Assembly (NCBI GenBank): GCA_015680685.1
Contig: MNCI01013909.1
Location: 218,496-282,495 of the forward strand
Origin: Gnetum montanum
Lineage: Eukaryota > Streptophyta > Gnetopsida > Gnetales > Gnetaceae
Length of the DNA: 64,000 nt
Direction of reading: 5' to 3'
A program made the translations under genes and the position numbers. The notes beneath the pieces were generated by a model that made no database searches, was not told the DNA's origin, and was given only the letters and a program-made list of their open reading frames with translations. Of the stretch, positions 14,001-22,666 are shown in pieces. Numbering within the stretch: the first letter of the stretch is position 1; each line of letters opens with the position of its first letter.

Positions 14001-17000
14001 CAGGATCTGATGCAAAAACAAGGAAGCTGTGGCTAAAGTGGACATATAATAAAGAAGATAAAGTATACAATGAGCTGACTATGGAGGAGAGAATTTGCTT
14101 TAAAATCAACACATACCATCTCTTCCCCACTAAAGGGCTAAACAAGATATCAACCTACACGCCCAGAGGAAGTGCAATCTTGATGGGAAAATACAATGCC
14201 AACCTTGCCCAATTGTACTTCATGGAGATTCAACGATGATTCGAGGAAAGAAAGGCAGGGAAGCCAACACTTCCATTCTCTTGCTTGATCAGGAAGTTGT
14301 GCAAGAGAGCCGGAATCTTGGGTTACACCAATGACATTCTCAGGAGAGTCCAAAATGTTTCATTCTCTGAGTTGCTCAAACTAGCGACACCAAGGAAAAA
14401 TCATGGTGAAGAGCAAAAACAAGAACTAGAGAAAGAGCAAGAACAAGAACCAAAGCAACGACAAGAGCAGCGAGTCCCATTGCCATTGTTGCAAAATTAT
14501 AGATCTTCAATGAGCCATTTGCAACAAATTGTTGAAACTCTAAGTTGGGAAGCAAAGACATGTTCAACCTCTTTCAAGTCATTGATGCTGCCATTCAGCC
14601 CACATTTTTAGCTGATCCATCAAGGGGATAGCTTTCTTTGCAATTAGGAGGAGAAGCCTAGTGGTCACATTAGATCTTTGGGAATGTTGCATCTTTCCAA
14701 GTGGTGCTTGAAACTAGAGAAGGTGCATAGTTGTGGTCATGTAGCACCAAGATGCGATAGGCGCACCAGAAGTTATAACAGACTACATCAAAGAATTCTT
14801 TAATGTGCCTGTTGTGCCCCTGGTGGACTTAATTGAAACCATAGACACATAGATGTTAGTTGGGACCTTGATGACTCTTGCGGCTTATGAGGATGTACTT
14901 GATAGATTGCTGCAAATTGGGCAGGTCATGACAACCCTCTTTGACATCACTAGTGATCTTACTGTAGTTCAATCCGACCTCATAGCCACCAAAGGAAAAT
15001 TGGTCATGGCAGAGACTAGGGCAGAGCATGCAAAAGCAAAGGTACATTGATTGCAACAAGAGCTCGTTGCCCTGAGGGCTAAAAGAAGGGATCTTTCCTA
15101 ATTCATTATGCCTAACTAGTTAGAGCAGTTTCAAATAGAGCACCTGGGCCAATTGATTGAGCAGAATAAAGTGGCTAAATAGGAGAAGGAGAAAGTGATC
15201 TAGAATGCCTTAGTCGCTAAAGCACAAGCATACACTCATGAGAAGGCATTGACTGCTGCTCAGGAGGAAAACAATTAGCTTGTTGCTAACAACGCAAGGT
15301 TGACCACCATCAAGAAGTAGAAAAACATCTTGGAGGAGAGCATCCACTAGTTGAGGGAGCAACTGGTGAGGGTAACCAGGACATAAGCAGATTGCCAGAG
15401 AGAACCGAACCCTTTCAATGGAGGAGGTACACGCCATATGTCGGAATTCTGCAATTGAGATAAGTGCGTGGTAGAATGAGGCCAAAAAGCACGAGAAGTT
15501 GAAAGAGCACTTTTGGGACCAGATTTGCATGTACAAGCAAATCAATGAGAAAGAAATTTAGATGGCAAAGGCTTGCATTAGTTCTATGTCAACGCAGAAT
15601 CCTGATTGGCAGCGCATCTTGGATTAGCTATGCCTTGGTACACCAAGTGGAAGTGAAAAATAAGGATCTGCAGATTGAGAATTTGAAGGAGTACATGGTG
15701 TTAGCTAACCTTCGTTATGCTAACTTGGCCATGTTAATAGTAGGTTGGCCTAGAAATGAACTAGAATAGCAAGTAGCAACCATTTGTGCTTTGTACGAGA
15801 AGGAGTTTGTAGATAGAAAAGATGCTCTATAGAAACTTCAAGTAGCAAACTTGGAACTAGAAGCAATTAAGGCTTGATGTACTAGCTCCAATGTACATTG
15901 GATCATCAGCCTGGATGGTGCATGACTTGAGAATGGAGGAGGAGAAGTTGCAGACACTCCTGAATCATTACAAATTCCAGAAACTTGACGACAAAGGGAA
16001 GCAACCAATGGAAGAGCCACCACCTCTAGGAATTACATAGCTTCCCCAATTTTGTTGTTTTGTCATGTGTCCATTTTTTGTAAAACACCACTGCGGCATG
16101 AAAGAGTCAGCTTGTGTGTCGGTTAGGGTTAGTCAATAATCCCATACCTTCCCAATATTTTGTAAAGAACTTGTTCCTCATTTTGTTTAACTCGAGGATG
16201 AGTTTTTATTCAGTCGTTGGGGTATGATGAGTCATGTTTTGGTAGGGCTATTTGATATCGGAGCTGTGTTATTGGGTATCTGATATCAGGGCACAACCTT
16301 CAATGTCGGGGATCCAATATCAGCTCATCCGTGTTGGCCTATAAATACAACACTTGGGTGCATGGTTTTAGAGAGATGGACATAGAGAAGGGAATAGATA
16401 GGTAGTCAAAAAGTAATGAAATTTTGTTAGTTTGTTTCTAGTGCATGCATGTAGTGTGATGTTAAGTGATTTTATGACATCCTTATTTGAATGTGACGTA
16501 CTTGGACACATTATATGCTCGGCAATAAAGATTGAGGTTACTTTCATTATTGCAGCATCCACTTAGCTTTATTATTGTTAATTACTTAAATGCTTACTGT
16601 TTTCCTTAGTTAATGTTTATTATTTATTGCTCTTTATTGTTTCTGTTATTAAGCGGAATGAGTACGACTAATCGCGAGTGCTTAAGTGTAATTACTTGAT
16701 AACCTAGTAGTGTTATTGTTTAGTACACCCAGTAACGGTATGCTTGGTAATCCTAGCAGTAGTTGCATGAAGTCCAAGGTGTGCATGGAAGGTTAAGAAC
16801 AGATATTTATTGCATGTAGGCTAGTTTAGACTTTACTTTCCATTGTTACTTAGATTAAATGATTAATTTCCTGATTATCATTAGGAGTAGCATAAGGCTA
16901 CAATAACATCAATTATCATATGCCTCACTTTGGACTAAACCATATGTGACAAAGCTACCACTAGTCCAAGTGGGAAGATAGTGAATTGCAATTAAGACAT

Positions 17001-19317
17001 AACGATCTAGATGCCACAACTAGTCCCATCCATGGAATTCGACTGGATTGTGCGTGAACGCTTGTGATTCGTATGGTTGGGCGTAGGGGTACTCGCTACT
17101 CATCGCACATCATGAAGTTATTGGAAAGAGTTGTAACTATTTAAGCTATTCTTTTGCTAAGATAGTTGATGGAGAAATTTAGATGCAAGAAGAGAAATTT
17201 GAGATGATTTTCATTGATTTGGAGAAAGCCTATGATAGCATTTCCTAAGAGTTTATTTGATGGATGTTAAAGAGGAAAGATATTCATATTGGATATATAG
17301 AGGCTAATCAAAACATATATCATGGAGCCATCACTCAAGCTTGCATTATTTGTGGAGAGACCATAAACTTTCCTATGAAGGTATGGCTAAGACTAAGGAT
17401 TTGCTCTAAGCCCTTGTATATTTGCCATTATCATAGATGAGTTGATTAAAAAAATTCAATATGATATTCCTTGGTATATGCCCTTTGTAGATGATATTGT
17501 ATTAATGGATAAGTCTAAAGAATCTTTGGCCATGAAAATGTAAACTTGGAGAAGAAACCTAGAATCAAAGAGGCTTGAGGATTAGTACAAGTTAAAAGGG
17601 AATACTTGGATTGTATTTTTAGTGGAACAAGAAGTAGTTAAGATATGAAGATTAGAAATCAAATCTAAGATGTTACTTAGTGTAAGCAGTTTAGACACTT
17701 GGGGATCACTTGTTCAAATGGACAGTAAGATTAACAATGATGTGACAAACAAAGTTGAAGCAAGCTGGATGAAATGGTGAAAAGCTAGTGGTGTGCTTTG
17801 TCATAGAAGAATCTCTTCTAGCTTGGTTAAAAGGAATGTTTTATAGAATTGTTATTAGAGGTGCAATCCCGTATTGGGCATAATGTTGATCTATTAAAAA
17901 GCATCAGGTTCAATACATGCATGTATAAGAGATGCAAATGCTTAAATGGATGTTGGGTATCATTATAGTATTAATTCTTTTATTAAGAAAAGTTTGGGGG
18001 TGGCACCCATAGATGAAAAGATTAAAGAGAGTTTTTTAGATAGTTTATGGTATGCAATATTTGAGTGTTAATGCTTATGTAGCTCTTAACAGAAGAGAAT
18101 GATAGAAAAAAATTCATATAGCCAACTCATATAGTTGAGATAAGGCTAAGATGATCATAATGCCTATATATAATCTCTTTGATTTAGTGATCTCTTTGTT
18201 CATTAGTTAGCATTGTATCATGTTCAAATAATATGCACCAAGGAACATCCTCTTGTTTATCATTTGTTAATTCGTCTATCACAAGTCCCATACCTAGCAA
18301 AACATGCCACATCCCAAATTTCCAAGATCACCCAAGATTAGAATACAATAAAAAGTGTAGAAATTTGTTTGATTATTGTTGCAAAGTGATATCTTCCTTT
18401 ATAAGTAGGAGGACACCCCCAGGAAGCATTCTGCCAATCCAAAAGAAGCTACTGGTTATAAAAAACACTATTTTATGTTTCATTTACGTTTTACAAAAAT
18501 GGAGATACGTAAAAATTGAAAAATTCAGACAAAAATTGAAAAAAGCTTTAAAGAGATTAATATAACCCTACTAGGCATACAAAACGTTAGTGTAAGATCT
18601 TGATTTCTTAGTTTATTTTGCTCTTGAGTTTTTATAAGAAATTGTGATGTATTTGTTTCTCTTTGCTTCATACATAATGTTATGTATAATCCAGTATTTT
18701 ACAGTCAGAAGGTTTGGTTACGACTAACTGGTTTCTGAGCACTGATAGAAAATTTTACGGTTCACTAACTCCATTCCCAAGTATTCATGTGTTGTTTAAT
18801 TTGTTCGTAGACAAGTCTTAAGTCATGAAAAACTGACAATGTGCTGTGTATACAGGATGGGGTTTTCTTATTACCTGGTTGCTGTGATCCATTTAATGAA
18901 AAGGCCCTACGTGCTTCACGGGGAGCATGCTTTCAGCTTCCTATTGCCAAAGGTTTGTGGAATCACTTGGAGATTTTAAAAGATTTTTACAGATTGCAAA
19001 TGTATGCAGCTCACCCTGAATCCAACAAGGGACATTATAGTGACTTAGAATCTGGGAGGATTTCTTCATGTTCATCATCAACAGAAGAAAATATAGTTGG
19101 CTACAAAAATCAAGAGGCCTTACTCTCTAACGAATTTGCAAATGCAGTGGCAGGAAGTTCACTTTGTCTTATATTAGGCAGTGAAGGTAAAGGGTTATCT
19201 AAACAGGCAAGGAGTTCATGTCAGCTTGTTGCAATTCCTATGCCAGGTGGATTCGAGTCGCTCAACGTTTCAATTGCTGGCGGAATTTTCTTATTTTTGC
19301 TCAAGAAGAAATTATGA
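1731..19317 (+). CDS. SpoU/TrmH-family tRNA/rRNA methyltransferase, four exons
   Basis: The four exons are 1731-2023, 4465-4759, 6007-6057 and 18856-19317. Together they give 1101 nt, or 366 residues. The N-terminus is short, basic and Ser/Arg-containing, suggesting organelle targeting. It is followed by the L30e-like substrate-binding segment (NPFVKHLVKLRRSSSYRHS) and the SPOUT knot domain. Motif 1 is DPGNLGTLIRTA, motif 2 is LILGSEGKGLS and motif 3 is FESLNVSIAGGIF. Family members 2'-O-methylate ribose in tRNA or rRNA using S-adenosylmethionine; the substrate here is unknown. All junctions are GT-AG and join the motifs in frame. The ATG at 1731 was chosen because the frame upstream has no ATG. 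Length and all three motifs suggest an intact gene despite 12.8 kb of repeats in intron 3. Confidence 0.9.
2300..2400 (-). repeat. SINE-like tRNA-derived head
   Basis: Read on the minus strand this gives TAGTGGTAAGAATTATGGCA, like a pol III A box, and about 30 nt later GACAGGTTCAATCCC, a good B box. A related plus-strand sequence lies at 20385-20580. It does not fold as a whole tRNA, so a tRNA-derived SINE remnant is more likely. Confidence 0.4.
4090..4260 (+). repeat. SINE-like sequence
   Basis: AAGTGGTAAGACCTGAGTTCAAGCC has a B-box-like GAGTTCAAGCC close to an A-box-like stretch. About 120 nt of mixed sequence ending near TGAGCCTCTGGGTAATGATC follows. It is suggestive of a short pol III retroelement; family unknown. 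Confidence 0.3.
4465..4759 (+). CDS. Methyltransferase exon 2
   Basis: Acceptor TTTTAAAG|G; reads EISEYLQQKLSEPVIDYLF onward and ends LHRLLVLEGIQ at donor CAG|GTATTT (phase 0). It carries the remainder of the substrate-binding domain and the first strand of the SPOUT domain. Confidence 0.88.
4760..6006 (+). other. Intron 2 (1.25 kb)
   Basis: GT...AG (GTATTT ... TTTGGCAG). T-rich, as plant introns are. No repeat or gene recognised. Confidence 0.75.
6007..6057 (+). CDS. Methyltransferase exon 3 (51 nt, SpoU motif 1)
   Basis: A 17-codon microexon encoding DPGNLGTLIRTAAAFQW, which is SpoU motif 1. It is flanked by GGCAG| and |GTACAT, phase 0 on both sides. The frame joins exactly to exon 4 (DGVFLLPGCCDPF). 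Confidence 0.92.
6990..7227 (+). repeat. Imperfect tandem duplication
   Basis: Copy 1 (6990-7093) and copy 2 (7094-7227) share GGTACATAT, CCTCCCTACTAA, TTTATATGGAAGAAGTTG and GAGATGTCATTATG in order. Copy 2 has an extra insertion of about 30 bp. A 99-codon frame spans both copies, probably by chance. Confidence 0.7.
7520..8545 (+). mobile_element. Decayed LINE copy 1, reverse transcriptase region
   Basis: Broken frames give MIFINLRKTDG, then DNYIKLIQNMYEGA, a degraded palm region near 7690-7800, then AILYGAEC and finally RIHIANHRFWGQVYDD. This is the usual order of a plant non-LTR reverse transcriptase from the palm to the C-terminal tail. There are many frameshifts and stops. The 5' half (endonuclease) is missing, as expected for 5'-truncated LINE insertions. 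Confidence 0.7.
8161..8220 (+). repeat. 30-bp direct tandem duplication
   Basis: 8161-8190 and 8191-8220 are identical except for the last base. The duplication lies within the LINE segment encoding ILYGAEC, so it arose after insertion or in the source copy. Confidence 0.9.
9115..9161 (+). mobile_element. LINE copy 2, left part (interrupted)
   Basis: Encodes TILNYRGIKLMT, the NYRGI motif that opens the non-LTR reverse transcriptase fingers. It stops at the left edge of element A; the frame resumes at 17106 with the next residues of the motif. Confidence 0.65.
9162..10039 (+). repeat. Element A 5' LTR (878 bp)
   Basis: Starts TGATGAG and ends CACATCA just before the primer site. TATA box CTATAAATAC at 9288-9297 and polyadenylation-type CAATAAAG near 9456. 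The U5 end shares GGTTGGGC(A/G)TA with every other LTR in the window. Confidence 0.88.
9189..9270 (+). promoter_or_regulatory. U3 motif array of element A (14-bp steps)
   Basis: GATATC-like cores begin at 9189, 9203, 9217, 9231, 9251 and 9265, giving steps of 14, 14, 14, 20 and 14 bp, just upstream of the TATA box. One extra overlapping GATATC lies at 9196. Likely an enhancer array. Confidence 0.65.
10041..10058 (+). promoter_or_regulatory. Element A primer binding site, tRNA-Asp type
   Basis: TGGTGCCGTTGTTGGGGA differs from the complement of the plant tRNA-Asp 3' end (TGGCGCCGTTGCCGGGGA) at three positions, all C to T. Confidence 0.8.
10163..12560 (+). pseudogene. Element A gag (degraded)
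   Basis: Likely start MSLSHGK at 10163, shared with element C (MSLSQDY). A charged, low-complexity stretch is followed by the capsid-like retrotransposon gag core (NNIPKFAGGYNSGLQHHLQ, 10815 onward). Next come a helical segment, a zinc-knuckle-like CDICLYDHPKGYC (11682-11720) and a Pro/Gln/Tyr/Ser-rich tail with KHPFFRK. From 10815 the frame stays constant and is broken only by in-frame stops, for example a Trp-to-TGA at 11086. An N-terminal domain present in B, D and F is missing here. The protein would form the virus-like particle. Confidence 0.75.
10700..10806 (+). repeat. 53-bp direct duplication around a single N
   Basis: 10700-10752 and 10754-10806 are the same 53 bases on either side of an N at 10753. 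This is the signature of two overlapping contig ends joined without merging. It breaks the gag frame artificially. Confidence 0.9.
12615..13084. repeat. 222-bp inverted repeat around a single N
   Basis: The left arm 12615-12836 and right arm 12863-13084 are reverse complements with at least one mismatch. A 26-base spacer separates them, containing an N at 12837, and a second N follows at 13085. The right arm probably is a misoriented or duplicated contig end rather than a true palindrome. Confidence 0.85.
12704..12800 (+). promoter_or_regulatory. Element A internal polypurine tract and T-rich block
   Basis: TGTGGGGGAGATG at 12704-12716 is followed by a T-rich stretch with TTTTTGTTTACAATTTTTT. 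The same pair follows the coding region in B, C, D and F. Here it comes directly after gag because pol is deleted. Confidence 0.5.
13086..13407 (+). other. Element A non-coding spacer before ORF3
   Basis: AT-rich sequence with no open frame. Unlike B and D it shows no motif array. A TTATAAAAG at about 13307 could act as a TATA box. Confidence 0.4.
13408..13471 (+). other. Candidate 64-nt intron directly before ORF3 of element A
   Basis: Donor TAAG|GTATAA and acceptor TTGATTGTAG, immediately followed by the ORF3 ATG. Position and length match the candidate introns in B (63 nt), D (61 nt) and F (60 nt). Confidence 0.6.
13472..16040 (+). pseudogene. Element A ORF3 (3' accessory protein), degraded
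   Basis: Starts MAPKSGGQGGP. One frame is followed to about 14611, giving the globular domain: GEWYLGETYQFW, SYSIKAIVEALNIP, and LPFSCLIRKLCKRAGI. A Glu/Gln-rich linker follows, then a long region of heptad-like charged sequence up to a Pro-rich end (MEEPPPLGIT). The order matches B and D. The globular part resembles the plant mobile-element domain found in Athila-like 3' ORFs, a resemblance I infer from pattern only. No signal peptide or membrane segment supports an envelope role. Function unknown; many TAG stops where relatives have Gln. Confidence 0.65.
16225..17105 (+). repeat. Element A 3' LTR (881 bp)
   Basis: Preceded by the polypurine tract TTGGGGTA. It starts TGATGAGTCATG and ends CTCATCG, where the last base has probably mutated from A. 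The U3 array is partly eroded. TATA box CTATAAATAC near 16341. Confidence 0.88.
17106..18170 (+). mobile_element. LINE copy 2, right part
   Basis: Resumes the reverse transcriptase frame after element A: HIMKLLERV, then MIFIDLEKAYDSI, GETINFPMKVWLR, a degraded FVDDIVL, LGVAPIDEKIKES and the tail IHIANSYSWDKAKM. Many stops and frameshifts. Together with 9115-9161 it marks the insertion site of element A precisely. Confidence 0.75.
18171..18855 (+). other. Intron 3 tail
   Basis: AT-rich with a short open frame at 18233-18565 that resembles nothing known. It ends in the ATACAG acceptor of exon 4. Confidence 0.4.
18856..19317 (+). CDS. Methyltransferase exon 4 (terminal; SpoU motifs 2 and 3)
   Basis: Begins DGVFLLPGCCDPFNEKALRA. 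After an acidic Ser-rich insertion (SSCSSSTEEN), common in plant homologues, it carries LILGSEGKGLS and FESLNVSIAGGIFLF. It ends KKKL with TGA at 19315-19317. The deep knot that binds S-adenosylmethionine is encoded here. Confidence 0.92.
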   Translation, partial: DGVFLLPGCCDPFNEKALRASRGACFQLPIAKGLWNHLEILKDFYRLQMYAAHPESNKGHYSDLESGRISSCSSSTEENIVGYKNQEALLSNEFANAVAGSSLCLILGSEGKGLSKQARSSCQLVAIPMPGGFESLNVSIAGGIFLFLLKKKL

Positions 19318-20384
19318 TGCAATTTTTGTGCTTTTCTAGGTGTAACTTCTTATAGCATGAATGAAAGAAAAATTTTGTATCTGTACGGGGATCCTATAGT
19401 ATTATTCTTCTGCGACCTACGAAACTGTGGTAGTTTTGGTTATGATGCATATTCTTGATCTTTCCTGTGAAAGCATGGAAACAAAATGATTATGCTTAGA
19501 AAAATTTATCAAATATCCTATTAAAGAATTATTTTCTTAAAACAAATGCATTTTGCAGAATTTTCAAAATGATGTCACGTTCTTAGCTGTTATCAAACAA
19601 GCTTTCAGAACGTTGTTTTTAAAAACATTTTCCAATACAGATTTCTAGAGTTTCGGGAGATGAATAATGATTGCCTTTAAATGTTAATGAAATTTGGATT
19701 TAAATGTTAATGTTAATGCAAGGATGGAGAAGAAACTCCGCTATGCGCCTGTAGCATGTAAATGTATATGCATTTTTCATCTTCTAAGTTAGTAGATATA
19801 ACATGGGATATTTGAACATAAATGGTTAGTTTGTTCCCGAGTCTCATTTCCAGTGATCTCAGCTTTCCCTTCCCCTCATCCCTATGACTTATTCAGGTTC
19901 CTGTAATTGATACACTTTTAATATCAATAGATCTTCTTTTCGGGGTCTGACACCCCCCATAAATGGTTAGTTTGGAAGAGGGATTTTATTTTTGTATGAT
20001 GCTTAAATTTTGGAGAAAATGAACCAGAATTTCTTATGTTCAAAGATAATTAAGTCTATTGCTTTCTTGGTAAGTTTAAATTACGGTGGAGACCTTGTTA
20101 TATTTGAAATTTACTAAACAATTAACTTTTTCTGGAATTAACAGGTTGCTTTATTTTTTTAAAAAAATTTAGATTATCTATTTACTTTAAATTTAATTTG
20201 CATCTGAATGTCTGCTAAAAGTTTTTTAAGTACTTGCTATATACATGATATCATTATGTGGATTATAAGTTCAATGGTCATAGGTTTTATATTAATGTTT
20301 TTTTATTTTTATTAATATCATGACAATGACTAAAATAAGACATTTTTAGATCCCTTGAAAATGACATGGGCATAATAAAATATA
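19318..20384. other. 3' flank of the methyltransferase gene
   Basis: AT-rich, including the presumed 3' UTR. I see no canonical AATAAA close to the stop. No gene or repeat recognised. Confidence 0.4.
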
Positions 20385-20580
20385 CAACAATCAGGTATTG
20401 ACTTAATGGTAAGAGTTTTGGCATGTAAAATCAGATCATGGGTTTAATTGACATAGGAAGCCTAGGTCATAATTTCAATTTCATTGGGCAAGACTCATTT
20501 ATGAAGAAAGTAAACAAAAAAGTTCCAACAAGAAATTGTATTAGTGATGTAGGCTCTCAACCTATCTAATATATATAAAA
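20385..20580 (+). repeat. SINE-like sequence
   Basis: AATGGTAAGAGTTTTGGCAT followed by CATGGGTTTAATTGACAT resembles the A- and B-box layout of the minus-strand copy at 2300-2400. The B box is degraded. It ends near a TATATATAAAA stretch. Confidence 0.35.
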
Positions 20581-20589
20581 TTTAATTTA

Positions 20590-20830
20590 ATTTCCACTTG
20601 CCATGGATGTTGTCACTTCAGTCTCTTCTTTGCACTTCAATTCTTTTATGCTATTTCCAATAACGTCCTCTCTTTTAGGTCCTTGTTCCATGTTATCATG
20701 TTCTCTATTTCATTTTTAACATATCCTTTCATTAGTCATGTTCATATTCATGTTCTATAAATTATGATTTTTTTGTTTTTTGTTTTTTTCCCCATTTCAT
20801 AAGTTATGTAAAACTTGGTGTTTTATTTAT
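20590..20830 (+). repeat. T-rich dispersed repeat, copy 1
   Basis: Shares ordered blocks with 41270-41430, including CATGTTATC, CTCATGTTCTATA-like and TTATGA sequences. No coding potential recognised. Confidence 0.35.
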
Positions 20831-21150
20831 TGAATTGGCACATAGCATTCTATAGCAATAAGATTGTGGTTCATGATCTTCTTTAAGGTTTCTCTTATTC
20901 CACACTATTATATATATGTAGTGTTGATTTTTTCATTTATATTTTTATATGTATTTTAGACTTCTTTTATAATCCTCAAGGACACGAATATGTAACAATA
21001 AATTATATTTCATTCATAATCTTTGGATAGTGGATAATATAATGCTAAATAACTAAATTTCTCACCCTATGTTATACACAATTTTTTTAGAATTGATCCT
21101 AAGATTTGATTTGTTGATTTAGATATATAGTATAAATATGTAACCAAACT
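20831..21150. other. AT-rich spacer
   Basis: No gene, RNA or repeat recognised in this stretch. Confidence 0.35.
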
Positions 21151-21365
21151 AGTTATTAAGCATATAATTATGAGTTTATATTTGTAGTAGTATGTGATAT
21201 TTATGAACTTAAATTTTTCATATTTATAACCTCTATATTGATATATTTGTTACAAGGTTCCATGTTTAATTTAATAGCTATTAAGCATTGAGTTATGGGT
21301 TTGTATTTGTAGTACTTCATAATATTTATGAACCTAAATTTTTTATATTTATGACTTTTACATAG
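21151..21365 (+). repeat. AT-rich imperfect tandem duplication, period 135 bp
   Basis: 21151-21238 and 21286-21365 share TATTAAGCAT, GTTTATATTTGTAGTA-like and ATATTTATGAACxTAAATTT blocks. Non-coding. Confidence 0.6.
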
Positions 21366-21379
21366 TAAAAAAGCAAGTC

Positions 21380-21577
21380 CACCGTTAGAAATTTAAGATG
21401 ACAACTTGGAACATTGGCATTCCCTTGAAAGACCTTTGAAATTATTAATGTCATTAAAAGATGGAAAAATTAGCATTGATTGCCTCTAAGAAATAAGATG
21501 TAAAAATATAAGAAATAAGATTGAGGATGGTCAAAATGGAAAAATCTCAATAAACTAAAGGAAAACTTTTATAAGAC
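21380..21577 (+). mobile_element. LINE copy 3, left part
   Basis: LTTWNIGIPLKDL followed by EKLALIASKK resembles the start of the LINE endonuclease. It then jumps by internal deletion to KLKENFYKTTI, upstream of the reverse transcriptase tail. Element C follows directly. The rest of the LINE is at 40796-41140. Confidence 0.55.
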
Positions 21578-22490
21578 AACCATATGAATACGAGTGTTCA
21601 CCCACGATCCGATTGAACTCCGCAGACGGGCTAATTGTGGTATCTAGATAGTTACACGTTGATTGCAGTTCACTGTCTTCCCACCTGGACTAGTATTTGC
21701 TTTGTCATGTATAGTTTAGTCTAGAGTGAGGTGTATGATGTGGGCCTAAACTAGTGCTACTCCTAAAGGTAATGGAAAATAACTTTGTTTTAAGCTAAGA
21801 GGGAGTGGGAGAAGAGAATCTAAGCTAGCCTAAGTGCGATGAACATTCGTCCTTAATCATATGTACACATCTTGAACCTCGTGTACTACTTTTGGGATTA
21901 CCAAATGTATATTACTTGAGCGCTCCTAGATATGCTACTGGGTTACCAAGTAGGCACACTTAAAATGCTCTTGATTAAGTCGTACTCATTCCGTGTTTAA
22001 TAACAGGGATAGTAAAGGAAGGTAAAGAAACATTAATTAAGAAAGCAATAAATAACAATAACAATTAAGCAATTGAAACTAAGTGAATGCTGCAATGATG
22101 GAGTAATCTCGATCTTTATTGCTGGTCATGTGCATGTCCAAGTATGTCACACTTGAATAAAGGTTCCGTACAATTACAATCATCACATTGCGTGCATGCA
22201 TTGGGGAAAGAGTTGAGATGAACTAAAAATGAACAAAAAGACTCTACTTCTATACTGACCTACTAACTTATTGACTCCCCTTCCTGTGCGTCCAAAGGTG
22301 TATTTATAGGCTTACATAGGAGTTGTGATATTGTGTATCCGATATTGTTATCTAGGCTGTGATATCGCGTACTCGATATCGCGAATCTGATATTGCGGGT
22401 CTGATATCGAGGGTCTGATGTCAAGGGTTCGATATCAAGGGTTCGATGTCAAGGGTCCGATATTAGCACATGGCAAACCATGATTTAGCA
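21578..22490 (-). repeat. Element C 3' LTR, outer end truncated
   Basis: On the minus strand it starts TGCTAAATCATGG. It has lost about 29 bp of the far end compared with the partner LTR. CAATAAAG on the minus strand near 22118 is the polyadenylation-type signal; the TATA box (TATAAATACACC, minus) lies near 22310. Confidence 0.82.
22327..22465 (-). promoter_or_regulatory. U3 motif array of element C, left LTR
   Basis: GATATC or one-mismatch cores start at 22361, 22375, 22389, 22403, 22417, 22431, 22445 and 22459: eight cores at exactly 14 bp. Two more lie at 22327 and 22341. Between cores the sequence is GGGTTC/GGGTCT-like. This is the clearest array in the window. Confidence 0.85.
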
Positions 22491-22500
22491 TACCCCCACA
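22491..22500 (-). promoter_or_regulatory. Element C polypurine tract
   Basis: On the minus strand GTTGTGGGGGTA abuts the 3' LTR and would prime plus-strand DNA synthesis. Confidence 0.7.
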
Positions 22501-22666
22501 ACTGAATAATAACTCGTCCTCGAGTTAAAGAAAGTGAGGAACAAGTTCATTCAATTACAAACAGGGGATAGGTATGAGATTATTGAATGACCATGGACTA
22601 TTTCATGCCACAATGTGGGACTAAACAAAATTTGGACATAGACATAAAAGACAAAACTTGTGGAAC

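Larger units (their letters stand above)
9162..17105 (+). mobile_element. Element A: non-autonomous Ty3/gypsy (Athila/Tat-like) with gag and ORF3
   Basis: LTRs lie at 9162-10039 and 16225-17105, both starting TGATGAGTCATG. The flanking five bases are GATAT on the left and CACAT on the right; the LINE reading frame across the junction shows these are a diverged target duplication. The interior has a primer site, gag, an internal purine tract, a spacer and ORF3. Protease, reverse transcriptase, RNase H and integrase are absent. The RNase H and integrase gap matches that in element C, so A and C look like members of one deleted subfamily mobilised by relatives such as B or D. All frames carry stops. 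Confidence 0.85.
6058..18855 (+). other. Intron 3 (12.8 kb) with nested retroelements
   Basis: Donor GTACAT, acceptor ATACAG. It holds LINE copy 1, LINE copy 2 split by element A, a tandem duplication and AT-rich filler. Since both flanking exons are intact, the intron is probably still spliced in spite of its load. The stretches 6058-6989, 7228-7519 and 8546-9114 hold nothing I recognise. Confidence 0.8.

Noticed and set aside
22361-22465. Short regular repeats reminiscent of a CRISPR array
   Set aside because: Units are 14 bp with no unique spacers, sit in an LTR of a plant retroelement, and have no cas genes.
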